This document shows positions 1 to 8,144 of a stretch of 64,000 nt of DNA, piece after piece. The DNA is from SYOC01 sp964441775. Its GTDB lineage: Bacteria; Desulfobacterota; Binatia; Bin18. Where the stretch lies: NCBI GenBank assembly GCA_964441775.1, contig CAYTVL010000034.1, positions 1-64,000 of the forward strand, given 5' to 3'. The notes beneath the pieces were generated by a model. That model was not told the origin of the DNA, made no database searches, and was given only the letters and a program-made list of their open reading frames with translations. The position numbers and the translations under genes were made by a program. The first letter of the stretch is position 1. Every line of letters begins with the position of its first letter.

Positions 1-413
1 GTTGGAGCGCTTAACCGACGTGGTCTGCTATGCGGCGTGATTGGATAAAGTCGAGATTACAAGAGATTCATGTCCAGCCAACATAAGAGGGTGAGAAACC
101 CGGTCGGCGGGTGATGCACGAAACGATGTTGGCAGCAGGTTGGGACGCCGACCAACATGGGCGAGGACCACGGATTTACGGGACGACGAAGAGTCATGAT
201 TATGTCAAGCAAAGGAGAGAGTAACTTTAGACAACGCTGCCGCGCGCTCACTCGTGAGCTCTTCCTCTCCCTCGTATATGGTTGCCAAACGGTTCTTGGC
301 CAGAGGATATGCTTGTGAACAGGTCGCAGAGGCATCGCTGCCAACGTGTAAATCACTGCCAGTGAGGAAGAGTTTCGCGGGGATCCTTCCACGTCGTGTA
401 AAGGAGATAATCC
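1..413. other. Left-edge stretch with no supported gene
   Basis: I see no convincing gene here. Several short overlapping reading frames exist on both strands but none has a good ribosome binding site or a recognisable fold. A + strand frame from about 281 reads like a single helix-turn-helix-like segment (residues AKRFLARGYACEQVAEA), which could be a relic of a transposase or nuclease C-terminus. It runs without a stop into the 5' end of the amine oxidase gene in another frame, so it is probably non-coding now. Confidence 0.4.
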
Positions 414-2408
414 ATGATGCACTCCCTTTCACGCCTCCTATGTTTGGTAATCAGCCTATGGACGGGACCACTGTTGGTGGCTGCGCAAGATACACATCCG
501 CTTGACCCGCTGAGCAAAGATGAGATCGCGTTATCCACGCAAATATTGAAAGAGAGCGGCAAGATTACTGAGGCAAGCCGTTTTGCTACGATCGAGCTGC
601 ACGAGCCGCCGAAAGCTGAAGTTTTGACCTTCAAGCCCGGCATGCCCTTTCGCCGGGAGGCATTTGTGGTCGTCTACGAGCGCACTGCCAACAAGCCGTT
701 TGAGGCCATAGTGGATCTCAGGAACAAGGCGGTCATTTCGTGGACGGAGATGCCGGGCGCGCAACCGCAATTCCTGCCCGAAGAAGATCCTCTAGTTCAG
801 TCCATTGTTCGACAAGACCCACAGTGGCAAGCGGCTATAAGAAAGCGCGGCATCAGTGAGTTCGAAAAAGTTCACATCGATGTGTGGCCGAACGGCAACT
901 TTGGGCTCCCAGACGAGCAAGGCAAGCGGCTATTCCGTTGTCTGTCATACTATCGAGGCGATTCTAAGATGCAATACGTACAACCGATTGAGGGCGTGAT
1001 TGCTGTTGTTGATGTCGGAGCCAAAAAAGTTCTGCGCTTGATTGATACCGGGGTTGTGCCCGTGCCGCAGGCATCAGCTGACCTCGACGAGAAATTGGTC
1101 GGGTCAAGACAGGCCCCGCCCAAACCGCTGGAGATTATCCAGCCCCAAGGCGCGAGCTTTGAAATTCACGGCCACGAAATTCGCTGGCAAAACTGGCGTT
1201 TCCGTTACGCGCTCAACCCGCGCGAAGGGCTGGTGCTCTATATGATCGGCTACGAAGATCAAGGTCGCGTGCGGCCTATCCTCTACCGTGCATCGCTTTC
1301 CGAAATGGTCGTGCCTTATGGTGATCCGAGCGAAGGCTGGTTTTTCCGCAACGTGTTCGACGAAGGCGAGTTTGGCATGGGAGTGTCAGCCGTGCAGCTT
1401 GAAGACAGCACGGACGTACCCAATAATGCCACACTGTTGAGCGCCGTCTTCGCCAACGAGTCAGGTAGCGCGAGTGAGAAGCCGCGTCGAATTGCACTAT
1501 ACGAGCGCGATGGCGGCACACTCTGGAAGCACGTTGACTACCTGACCGATCACAACGAATCGAGGCGCGCCCGGCAATTAGTCTTGTCATTCTTCACCGT
1601 GGCTGGCAACTATGATTATGGCTTCAACTGGGTCTTCCACCAGGATGGCACGCTCGAAATGGAAGTATTGCTTACGGGCGTGATGTCGAACAAAGGCGTG
1701 CTGCCCTTAAGCGCCGAGCACGATAATTACACCGGTGAGCCCTATGCCCACCTCGTTGCTGACGGCGTCGCCGCTCCGCATCATCAACACTTCTTCAACT
1801 TCCGCTTGGACTTTGATCTCGACGGGACGAATAACACGGTCGTCGAGCAAAACACCGAGGCGTTGCCGCCAGGTCAGGAAAATCCTTATCATAACGCCTT
1901 CGTCATGCGCGAAATGTCACTGCGCTGCGAGCTGGAGGCACAACGCCAACTCAATCTTGCATCCAATCGCCGCTGGCGCGTGATCAACCCTACGGTAAAG
2001 AACGCACTCGGCCAGCCTGTCGGCTATCTACTCTTACCAGGCGAGAACTCAGTGCCCTACGCTTCCCCTGACTCATCTTTGCGCAAACGCGCCGCATTCA
2101 TCAACTCGCATCTTTGGGTTACACAGTATGCGCAGCGCGAAATCTATGCCGCAGGCGACTATGTCAACCAAAGCAAAGATGGCGAAGGATTGCCAGCATG
2201 GATCAAACAAAACCGACTGCTTGAAGATCAAGACATCGTGGTCTGGTATACGATGGGTGTGACGCATTTGCCACGCCCGGAAGATTATCCCGTGATGCCA
2301 GTGCATAAGGCTGGGTTCAAGTTGGCGCCCTACAGCTTCTTTATGCACAACCCGGCACTCGACGTACCAAAGCCTGAGGCAAGGGATAATACGATGAAAC
2401 AGCCTTGA
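414..2408 (+). CDS. Secreted copper amine oxidase (primary-amine oxidase)
   Basis: Oxidises primary amines to aldehydes with release of ammonia and hydrogen peroxide, using copper and the self-made cofactor topaquinone. The 664-residue length is normal for the family. The N-terminus (about residues 1-24) is a signal peptide, so the enzyme should act in the periplasm or outside. The cofactor motif NYDY is present; Tyr400 is the expected topaquinone precursor. The motif FDEGEFGMG carries the expected catalytic Asp, HHQHFF supplies the HxH copper ligands and MPVHKAGF the third His. AAGGAG at 401-406 lies 7 bases before the ATG at 414; a second ATG at 417 is also possible. It is not part of the motility operons next to it and may supply nitrogen from amines. 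Substrate cannot be told from sequence. Confidence 0.93.
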   Translation: MMHSLSRLLCLVISLWTGPLLVAAQDTHPLDPLSKDEIALSTQILKESGKITEASRFATIELHEPPKAEVLTFKPGMPFRREAFVVVYERTANKPFEAIVDLRNKAVISWTEMPGAQPQFLPEEDPLVQSIVRQDPQWQAAIRKRGISEFEKVHIDVWPNGNFGLPDEQGKRLFRCLSYYRGDSKMQYVQPIEGVIAVVDVGAKKVLRLIDTGVVPVPQASADLDEKLVGSRQAPPKPLEIIQPQGASFEIHGHEIRWQNWRFRYALNPREGLVLYMIGYEDQGRVRPILYRASLSEMVVPYGDPSEGWFFRNVFDEGEFGMGVSAVQLEDSTDVPNNATLLSAVFANESGSASEKPRRIALYERDGGTLWKHVDYLTDHNESRRARQLVLSFFTVAGNYDYGFNWVFHQDGTLEMEVLLTGVMSNKGVLPLSAEHDNYTGEPYAHLVADGVAAPHHQHFFNFRLDFDLDGTNNTVVEQNTEALPPGQENPYHNAFVMREMSLRCELEAQRQLNLASNRRWRVINPTVKNALGQPVGYLLLPGENSVPYASPDSSLRKRAAFINSHLWVTQYAQREIYAAGDYVNQSKDGEGLPAWIKQNRLLEDQDIVVWYTMGVTHLPRPEDYPVMPVHKAGFKLAPYSFFMHNPALDVPKPEARDNTMKQP

Positions 2409-2543
2409 GTGAATATCCGCTGACAGTCAGCAAGTCAGAGCACGGCCCGTAGGCGGGCGGTTTGCTGAGTACAGCTCCTCAAAGAGCGCAGTAGAAACGT
2501 CCGTCTTTATCCGCACCGTTCCCAGGCGCTGTGCGCTCGCCAC

Positions 2544-3014
2544 TCAGCGCTCTGACTGCCGTCGTTCTCGCTGTCGCAATTGTTTTTCCACTGTCACCAC
2601 ACGCTCAAGCAAGTGCGGCAGATGAAACGGCTTGGGCAAATAGTCGTCACACCCCAATTCCTCGGCCTTCTTGCGATCCGGTTCGGTCGTCAGCGCGGAC
2701 ACCACGATGACATAAGGCTGCACTTTTCCGCTCTGCTCACGTAAACAGCGAAGCACTTCAAAGCCGTCCATGCCTGGCAGCATCAAATCGAGCAGGAGGA
2801 GATCGACCTCTTCCGCCATCAGGATTTCGAGCGCATTCTTGCCCGAACCAGCCGTGCGCACATGATAGCCTTGCCGCATGAGATACACACTCACAATATC
2901 TCGTAACGAACTGTGATCTTCCGCAAGAAGGATAGTCAGTTTACGGAGAGACGCTCCGGCGTCTCCACGCGCCGCGCGCTCATCGCGTGAAGGAAATTTA
3001 ATGACTTGACCCAT
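2544..3014 (-). CDS. Single-receiver response regulator with N-terminal extension
   Basis: A CheY-type phospho-receiver of 156 residues. A non-conserved, probably flexible leader (residues 1-26) precedes a receiver domain (about 27-150). The acidic pair is in LLAEDHSS, the phospho-acceptor is Asp76 in LLLLDLMLPGMDG, the switch Ser/Thr is in VVSALT and the conserved Lys is in YLPKPF. No output domain follows; the C-terminus ends in a charged helix (LRQRERRQ). GAGGAG precedes the ATG. It is divergent from motA-motB and so is likely in chemotaxis or motility signalling, but its kinase is unknown. The long N-terminal leader distinguishes it from the two compact CheY proteins further along. Confidence 0.85.
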   Translation of the reverse strand: MGQVIKFPSRDERAARGDAGASLRKLTILLAEDHSSLRDIVSVYLMRQGYHVRTAGSGKNALEILMAEEVDLLLLDLMLPGMDGFEVLRCLREQSGKVQPYVIVVSALTTEPDRKKAEELGCDDYLPKPFHLPHLLERVVTVEKQLRQRERRQSER

Positions 3015-3071
3015 ACAAATAATGCTCCTCTAACGCACCTCTTCGCCTTCTTCTCTTTTCGGCTGAGACGC

Positions 3072-3097
3072 GCTGCAATTTAATGCAGCCTGTTTTT
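3072..3097 (+). terminator. Small hairpin followed by a T run
   Basis: GCTGCA (3072-3077) pairs with TGCAGC (3084-3089) and is followed by TTTTT at 3093-3097. It looks like a weak intrinsic terminator on the + strand, placed before the motA promoter and between two divergent genes. It could stop read-through entering motA from upstream. The stem is only six pairs, so this is tentative. Confidence 0.35.
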
Positions 3098-3193
3098 AAG
3101 GACTATAGGACAAAACCTCTCTGCGTCCGCCATATCGCTTGATATGACAAAGAATTACGGAACTGCACTTGGGTTTTGTCTCAAGGTCCTAAA
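3096..3193. repeat. 98-bp palindromic MITE-like element upstream of motA
   Basis: Left end 3096-3117 and right end 3172-3193 are imperfect inverted repeats matching at 17 of 22 positions by eye; both contain GGAC near the tip and end inward in GACAAAACC. A smaller palindrome CATATC...GATATG sits inside at about 3131-3146. The same ends are found on a second element at 26167-26344 between flgD and flgE, so this is an interspersed family. It carries no coding capacity. Confidence 0.7.
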
Positions 3194-3216
3194 GTTCCCC
3201 TCCAAGCAGACGATCC
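3190..3216 (+). promoter_or_regulatory. Sigma-28 (FliA)-like promoter for motA-motB
   Basis: TAAAGTTC (3190-3197), an 11-base spacer, then GACGATCC (3209-3216). The enteric flagellar sigma consensus is TAAAGTTT-N11-GCCGATAA; this matches 7 of 8 at -35 and 5 of 8 at -10 with the exact spacer. It lies about 70 bases before the motA ATG. The first four bases overlap the right end of the palindromic element at 3096-3193. Confidence 0.6.
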
Positions 3217-3288
3217 TTTCTCCGAGGTCTACTCATGCCCGTGTTGGGGTGTTCCTTCTCGGAAGAGGGAAAGTAAGGCGGATGTTTC

Positions 3289-4143
3289 ATGGTCTTTACC
3301 ATCATCGGATTTGTCGTACTTATTGGCTGCGTGCTTGGCGGCTTCCTCTTGGAAGGCGGTCCTTTCGCGACACTGATTCAGCCGATCGAAGTCCTTATTA
3401 TTTGCGGGGCCGCCGTTGGGAGTTTAATCCTTGGCACGCCAGGCAAACATCTCGGCGTCTTATTCTCAAGCGTCCTTCATGCGCTGCTCGGCAGCGGCGC
3501 GACCAAAGAAGAATACCGTGAGCTGTTCCAGTTGCTGTTTGAAGTCTTCACCGTCATGCGTAAGAACGGCGACATGGCCGTGGAAAAAGACATCGAAGAT
3601 CCGAAGAGCAGTCCCATTTTTTCCAAATACAAAGGGTTCCTCCATAACCATTATGCCTGCGCCATGCTGTGTGACACGCTCCGTCTCATCGTGAGCGGAT
3701 CAGCCAACCCCCAAGAGATCGAACACTTGCTGGATGAGGACATGGCCACGTTCGAAGAAGAACACCATCGCCCAGTCTCCTTGGTCTCCAAAGTCGGCGA
3801 TGCGATGCCCGCTCTGGGCATTGTCGCCGCCGTGTTGGGCATCATTATCGCCATGGGTTCTCTCGATGCAGGTCCCTCCGTGCTCGGTCACAAGATCGGC
3901 GCAGCCTTAGTTGGCACCTTTCTCGGCGTGCTTATTTCCTATGGTATCATTCAGCCCATCGCGACCAAAATGGAGATGCTCGGCCAGGAAGAAAAGAAAT
4001 ATCTCGAGTGCATCAAAATGGCTATCCTCTCGTATCTGCACGGCGCGGCGCCGATCGTCGCCGTCGAATACGCCCGCCGCATCACGTTCACAGCGGAACG
4101 ACCTTCCGCCATTGAGCTCGAACAAGCCGTCAAGGGCGGATAA
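3289..4143 (+). CDS. motA: Flagellar motor stator protein MotA
   Basis: Stator subunit of the flagellar motor: with MotB it forms the ion channel in the inner membrane that drives rotation. At 284 residues it has the usual MotA length. The N-terminus starts directly with two membrane helices (about residues 1-50), followed by a large cytoplasmic loop (about 60-165) that contacts FliG, and two more helices (about 165-225) with the signature GDAMPALGIVAAVLGI and the conserved Pro residues. The C-terminal tail is cytoplasmic. The ATG follows GGCGG. motB begins 6 bases after the stop, so the two are co-transcribed, probably from the sigma-28-like promoter at 3190-3216. Whether the motor is proton- or sodium-driven is not certain, although it resembles the proton type. 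Confidence 0.95.
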   Translation: MVFTIIGFVVLIGCVLGGFLLEGGPFATLIQPIEVLIICGAAVGSLILGTPGKHLGVLFSSVLHALLGSGATKEEYRELFQLLFEVFTVMRKNGDMAVEKDIEDPKSSPIFSKYKGFLHNHYACAMLCDTLRLIVSGSANPQEIEHLLDEDMATFEEEHHRPVSLVSKVGDAMPALGIVAAVLGIIIAMGSLDAGPSVLGHKIGAALVGTFLGVLISYGIIQPIATKMEMLGQEEKKYLECIKMAILSYLHGAAPIVAVEYARRITFTAERPSAIELEQAVKGG

Positions 4144-4149
4144 ACGCTG

Positions 4150-5118
4150 ATGCAGAAACAAAAGGGAAAAAGCAGCAGCAAAGAGCAGCCCCCGATCATT
4201 GTCAAAAAAATCAAAAAGGGGCGTGACGCCCACCACGGCGGCGCCTGGAAGGTCGCCTACGCGGACTTTGTCACCGCCATGATGGCGCTGTTCTTACTCT
4301 TGTGGATCCTTGCGACCGCCAATCCCACGGAAAAAAAATCCATTGCTGAATATTTTCGCGACCCCGGAGTCTTTGAGACCTCCGCGGGCGGCGGCGGCAA
4401 TAATCCCGTAGCCCAGTTTTTTGGCGAACCTGGGATCATGGATGCGCAACGCGGCATCCTGCCACAAATTCCCATTCAGGGCCTCATGCAAGGGTTAAAG
4501 GAAGATATTGAAAAGGAGCTGAAAGACCTAAAAGAATATCAAGCCATCAAAGATCAGGTGGTCATCCAGGTCACGGCTGAAGGCTTGCTCATCGAAATTA
4601 TCGATAAGGAAGAACGAGACAAAGCCTTTTTTGATCTGAGCAGTGCGGAAGTAAAGCCCGCTTTACGACATATTCTTGATAAAATCGTTCAACAAACCAG
4701 CCAACTCCCGTACCACCTCGCCATTGGCGGGCATACGGACTCGCGGCCTTTTCGCAACGGCGGCTTTTATTCCAACTGGGAACTGTCCGCAGCGCGCGCG
4801 TTGAATACTCGGCGCGCCATGGAAGAGGCTGGTTTGCCAGTCGGACGCGTCGAGCGCGTCGTGGGCTACGCAGACAGTGCGCCGCTAAAGCCGGACGATC
4901 CCCTCAATCCCGCCAATCGTCGGATCAGCATTCTGGTCTTAGATCCCAAAGCCGCGAAACCCGCCACAACCACAGCGGAAGATTTGGTCAACAATATTAA
5001 GTGGAGCCCTTCCCAAAGTGCAACGGACACCGCAGCCAAGGAAAAGCCCACTAAGAAGGCGAAAAAACACCCGAGCGAGGAGGAGGACAATGAGGAAGAC
5101 GATGAGGAACAGGGGTAG
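4150..5118 (+). CDS. motB: Flagellar motor stator protein MotB
   Basis: Second stator subunit. A basic N-terminal tail (residues 1-31) is followed by one membrane helix, AYADFVTAMMALFLLLWIL, holding the essential ion-binding Asp39. The periplasmic part has a plug/linker (about 60-150) and an OmpA-type peptidoglycan-binding domain (about 155-270) with GGHTDSRPF and NWELSAARA. The last 40 residues are a low-complexity tail, rich first in Lys then in Glu/Asp, longer than in enteric MotB and of unknown role. It starts 6 bases after motA. Confidence 0.95.
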   Translation: MQKQKGKSSSKEQPPIIVKKIKKGRDAHHGGAWKVAYADFVTAMMALFLLLWILATANPTEKKSIAEYFRDPGVFETSAGGGGNNPVAQFFGEPGIMDAQRGILPQIPIQGLMQGLKEDIEKELKDLKEYQAIKDQVVIQVTAEGLLIEIIDKEERDKAFFDLSSAEVKPALRHILDKIVQQTSQLPYHLAIGGHTDSRPFRNGGFYSNWELSAARALNTRRAMEEAGLPVGRVERVVGYADSAPLKPDDPLNPANRRISILVLDPKAAKPATTTAEDLVNNIKWSPSQSATDTAAKEKPTKKAKKHPSEEEDNEEDDEEQG

Positions 5119-5161
5119 AGTGGCGAACATACGCAATAGGCGTGAGCATCGCTCCTAGCTT

Positions 5162-5584
5162 TCACCCCAACCCTTCAATTCGTTTCTCTGGACTCAACAC
5201 GTCTGTGATGCGGACACCGAATTTCTCTTTGACCACGACCGCCTCGCCTCGCGCCATGAGTTTATTGTTGACATAGATGTCGAGCGGCTCTCCGGCCACG
5301 CGATTGAGTTCAACGACAGATCCCTGGCTCAGTCGTAAGAGGCTTTCCACGGTCATGCGCGTGCGTCCAAGCTCGACGGATACTTGTAGCGGAACATCAA
5401 AAAGAAGCGCTAAGCCCAACTTCTCTCGATCAAGTGAAGCGAACTGCGGTTTTGCCGTCGCCTCCTTTAGCGCTGACTGCGCTTGCTGTGCTTGTTGCAC
5501 CTGCTCGAAAGAATCATCTTGCGTTTCCTCCTCCATCCCCTCTTCCGACAACCCCCACGCTTTAGGATCGTCTAAATCAGCCAT
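5162..5584 (-). CDS. fliN: Flagellar motor switch protein FliN
   Basis: C-ring component at the cytoplasmic base of the flagellum that works with FliG and FliM in torque switching. 140 residues. The N-terminal 65 residues are acidic and Gln-rich; the SpoA/FliN domain (about 70-136) shows LLFDVPLQVSVELGRTRM and the typical EPLDIYVNNKLMARGEAVVV segment. GGAGGGAG precedes the ATG, 14 bases after the fliM stop, so fliM-fliN are one operon. The pair converges on motB. Confidence 0.94.
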   Translation of the reverse strand: MADLDDPKAWGLSEEGMEEETQDDSFEQVQQAQQAQSALKEATAKPQFASLDREKLGLALLFDVPLQVSVELGRTRMTVESLLRLSQGSVVELNRVAGEPLDIYVNNKLMARGEAVVVKEKFGVRITDVLSPEKRIEGLG

Positions 5585-5598
5585 ATTTTCTCCCTCCG

Positions 5599-6588
5599 TT
5601 ACACCTCACACCGTTTGGAAACGACAAACACGGCGGAGCCATCCCGCTGCGCCCCGCGACCGACAAATAACGGTTTTCCTTCTGGCCCCAACGAAACTTG
5701 ATCCATTGCGCGCTTGTTCAACGGGATGAAATCGCCAGGCTGTAGATGCGCCACCTCTTCGACAGAGAGATCCACCGTGTCGAGGATGGCGCATAACTCA
5801 AGCTCGGTCTCCAGTAGATGTTGCCATAAACGCTTCTTTGCCTCGGAATTGTCCTCTCCATCTTGGCCAAGCAGGAAGGACGATTTCAAACGGTCTCGCA
5901 CCTCCTCCAAGGCGGAGAGCGGAATTGAAAAGATAATTTCCCCGCTGACCTGCGCCGACATTTCCACGTTGAAGGTGCCCATCACCATCACGTCAGCGAC
6001 GGCGCTGGCGCCCAAAAGGTAAGGGTTCATTTCCGATCCGAGGTAACGACCATTTACAGGGAGCAAAGGTTGCCACGCATCCTCCATTCCTTTCAACATT
6101 TTTGAAACGAATTTCCCCAAGAAACTTGTTTCGATCGGCGTAAACTCTCTGCCTTCGGCCCGCATAGGACGCCCCCCACTCCCACCGAAGAAAATCTCAA
6201 TCATCGCGTAAGACAGGCGGGCTTCGAGCACCACAATGCTCTGGCCACGGAGTGGTTCAAGGCGCACCAAATGAATACTACTCGGCAGCGGCAGCCGTTT
6301 GATGAGGTCCTCGTACGGCACAGCCTCCAAGGTATCAAGTCCGACGTACACGGCTTTGCCTAGTTCAGAAGCAAAGATGTTACGCAACCGGCGCGCGAAC
6401 CGATTGAAGACATTCTCCAAGCCAGGGAGTTGCCCGTGGATCGAGAGTTCACTACGACTGAAATCATACAGCGGCGGCCCTTCCGGAACGGACTCCGTTT
6501 TGACAACCGCTTCAACTTCGACATCTTCCCCGTCCAATCCCTGCAAAAGGGCGTCAATCTCATTCTGGGAAAGAACGTTTTTCGCCAT
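5599..6588 (-). CDS. fliM: Flagellar motor switch protein FliM
   Basis: C-ring protein that receives phosphorylated CheY and reverses or stops the motor. 329 residues, the normal size. The N-terminal peptide LSQNEIDALLQGL is the CheY-binding motif. The middle domain (about 50-225) has the GGSGGRP turn typical of FliM, and the C-terminal SpoA-like domain (about 245-325) ends with GRGAQRDGSAVFVVSKR. About 50 poorly conserved residues link the N-peptide to the middle domain. Its ribosome binding site is weak (GAGCG). The 264 bases upstream carry no gene that I can support. Confidence 0.95.
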   Translation of the reverse strand: MAKNVLSQNEIDALLQGLDGEDVEVEAVVKTESVPEGPPLYDFSRSELSIHGQLPGLENVFNRFARRLRNIFASELGKAVYVGLDTLEAVPYEDLIKRLPLPSSIHLVRLEPLRGQSIVVLEARLSYAMIEIFFGGSGGRPMRAEGREFTPIETSFLGKFVSKMLKGMEDAWQPLLPVNGRYLGSEMNPYLLGASAVADVMVMGTFNVEMSAQVSGEIIFSIPLSALEEVRDRLKSSFLLGQDGEDNSEAKKRLWQHLLETELELCAILDTVDLSVEEVAHLQPGDFIPLNKRAMDQVSLGPEGKPLFVGRGAQRDGSAVFVVSKRCEV

Positions 6589-6852
6589 ACGCTCAGCAGA
6601 CTCCTACATCCCGTCAGGAATTTGTCTCCGCTGTCAGGTTTCCACCTCTCAGGCGCGCAGCCCCGCGACAGCGTCACTCTCCATTGTCGCACACTTTGTC
6701 TTGCAGAACGAACTTTTCGGCCCATTCTTCAGGTCGATATCATGGGCACGTTCGAGCAACTCCAAGAGATGTACAGATAGAGCAAAACGAAGGCCAGCAA
6801 AGAGCGACAGGGTTTTCGCGGCGACTGGTCGCTCGTCCGCTGTGAGGATCGA

Positions 6853-7308
6853 CTACTCAGGGTTTTTTTCCAGCAAGGTTACAAAAACAAGCTCACCCTG
6901 GCTTTGGAAAGTCGCTTGCTGTACGAGCGAAGCGCCGGGCACAGAAACCGTGAAGTCTGCGCTTTCTATAACCGTAGGTAAGGAAAGAACGCACATCGCA
7001 GGCAAGAGCGATTTGATGCCGCCGCCCACCATGTTGACCAATTCACCCAGCGCATCCCGCATATCTTCTCGCGCGATGCCGTCCTCTTCCAAGCCGAACA
7101 TCACTGCGGCGGCTTGCTGGACAAAAGCAGAAGAACAATGGAGAGCGACGGCGCCATTCCAGCCGCCGATCAATTGAATGCATCCGGTCAGGACGGGCGG
7201 CGAACACTGCGCGGGCGCTGTCTGATCGTTGCATTGAATCTCTCTGGTTAAAACGGACGTCCAGATACTTTCAACAATTTGGAGAATATCAGTCTGCGTT
7301 AACTCCAT
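6853..7308 (-). CDS. CheX-like CheY-P phosphatase
   Basis: Probable phosphatase acting on phosphorylated CheY. The 151-residue protein has the CheC/CheX/FliY-type active helix DALGELVNMVGG, in which the ExxN pair (Glu and Asn) is catalytic in known members. Only one such motif is present, as in CheX rather than CheC. I chose the ATG at 7308 because AGAGG lies 7 bases before it; an in-frame ATG at 7314 is too close to that site and a longer frame reaches 7344. The stop of cheR (7323) lies just upstream, so this gene is the last of a cheY-cheB-cheR-cheX-like row. The genome also encodes a CheZ at 23.8 kb. Confidence 0.75.
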   Translation of the reverse strand: MELTQTDILQIVESIWTSVLTREIQCNDQTAPAQCSPPVLTGCIQLIGGWNGAVALHCSSAFVQQAAAVMFGLEEDGIAREDMRDALGELVNMVGGGIKSLLPAMCVLSLPTVIESADFTVSVPGASLVQQATFQSQGELVFVTLLEKNPE

Positions 7309-7322
7309 CGTCATTCCTCTCG

Positions 7323-8144
7323 CTACTGACGTAAGCGATAGCAACCCGCCTTCTCAAATTGCAACCGCTCAAACCCGTCGTCAAGATTGAGCGTGGTCTC
7401 CGCCGCACCCAGCAGTAAATAGCCATCCGGTCGCAAGATGCGTCGGATTTTACTCAAGACGGTCTTTTTGGTCGGCACGTCAAAATAGATGAGCACGTTA
7501 CGCATAAAGATCATGTCCATCTCCGGCATAGCTGGCCAGGCGTCAACGAGATTCATCGGACGGAACTCAATCATCTTGCGCACTTCATCTTTGACCTGCC
7601 ACTCAACGCCCTGGCGTTGAAAGTATTTGACCAGCAGCGGCGCGGGCACGCCGCGATTCACCTCTAATTGGCTATACCGTCCAGCACGCGCACGCTCCAC
7701 CATTTCCATGGACAAATCGGTCGCTAAAAAACGCAAGGACCAATTCATCACGGCAGGAAAATGTTCGCGCAAGAGCATTGCCACAGTATAAGGCTCTTGG
7801 CCGCTTGAAGAAGCGCCACACCAGAAGTTGAGCTTGCGGTCGCGGTCGCGCTTGGCTATCAGTTCCGGCAAAAGCGTCTTTTTGAGCACCTCGAAAGGAT
7901 GCACATCGCGAAAAAATGAGGTCTCGTTGGTCGTCATGGCCTCAATCACTTTTTGTTGGAGGCCATTCGCGCCTTGCGCGCGGAGCTTGGTAATAAACTC
8001 TTGCAGCGACGAGCAGTCGTGACTGCGCGCGAGTGGTAACAAGCGCGATTCTACTAGATATTCTTTGCCAGCGTCGAGAACGATGGCGGAACGCTCGCGC
8101 ACGAGCTTACGAACGTAATCGAAATCAGGGCTGCTGAGGGGCAC
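7323..8144 (-). CDS. cheR: Chemotaxis receptor methyltransferase CheR
   Basis: Transfers methyl groups from S-adenosylmethionine to glutamates of MCP receptors for adaptation. 273 residues. An N-terminal helical domain (about 1-75) contacts the receptor; the catalytic domain (about 80-270) has the SAM-binding loop FWCGASSSGQEPYTVAM and the downstream IFMRNVLIYFD signature. The start is GTG with AGGTGAG five bases upstream. It overlaps the end of cheB by 20 bases, which points to translational coupling of the methylation and demethylation enzymes. Confidence 0.95.
   Translation of the reverse strand: MPLSSPDFDYVRKLVRERSAIVLDAGKEYLVESRLLPLARSHDCSSLQEFITKLRAQGANGLQQKVIEAMTTNETSFFRDVHPFEVLKKTLLPELIAKRDRDRKLNFWCGASSSGQEPYTVAMLLREHFPAVMNWSLRFLATDLSMEMVERARAGRYSQLEVNRGVPAPLLVKYFQRQGVEWQVKDEVRKMIEFRPMNLVDAWPAMPEMDMIFMRNVLIYFDVPTKKTVLSKIRRILRPDGYLLLGAAETTLNLDDGFERLQFEKAGCYRLRQ

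Noticed and set aside
254..505. + strand frame with a helix-turn-helix-like segment
   Set aside because: It overlaps the start of the amine oxidase gene, has no ribosome binding site and only one short suggestive motif; kept as a possible relic only.
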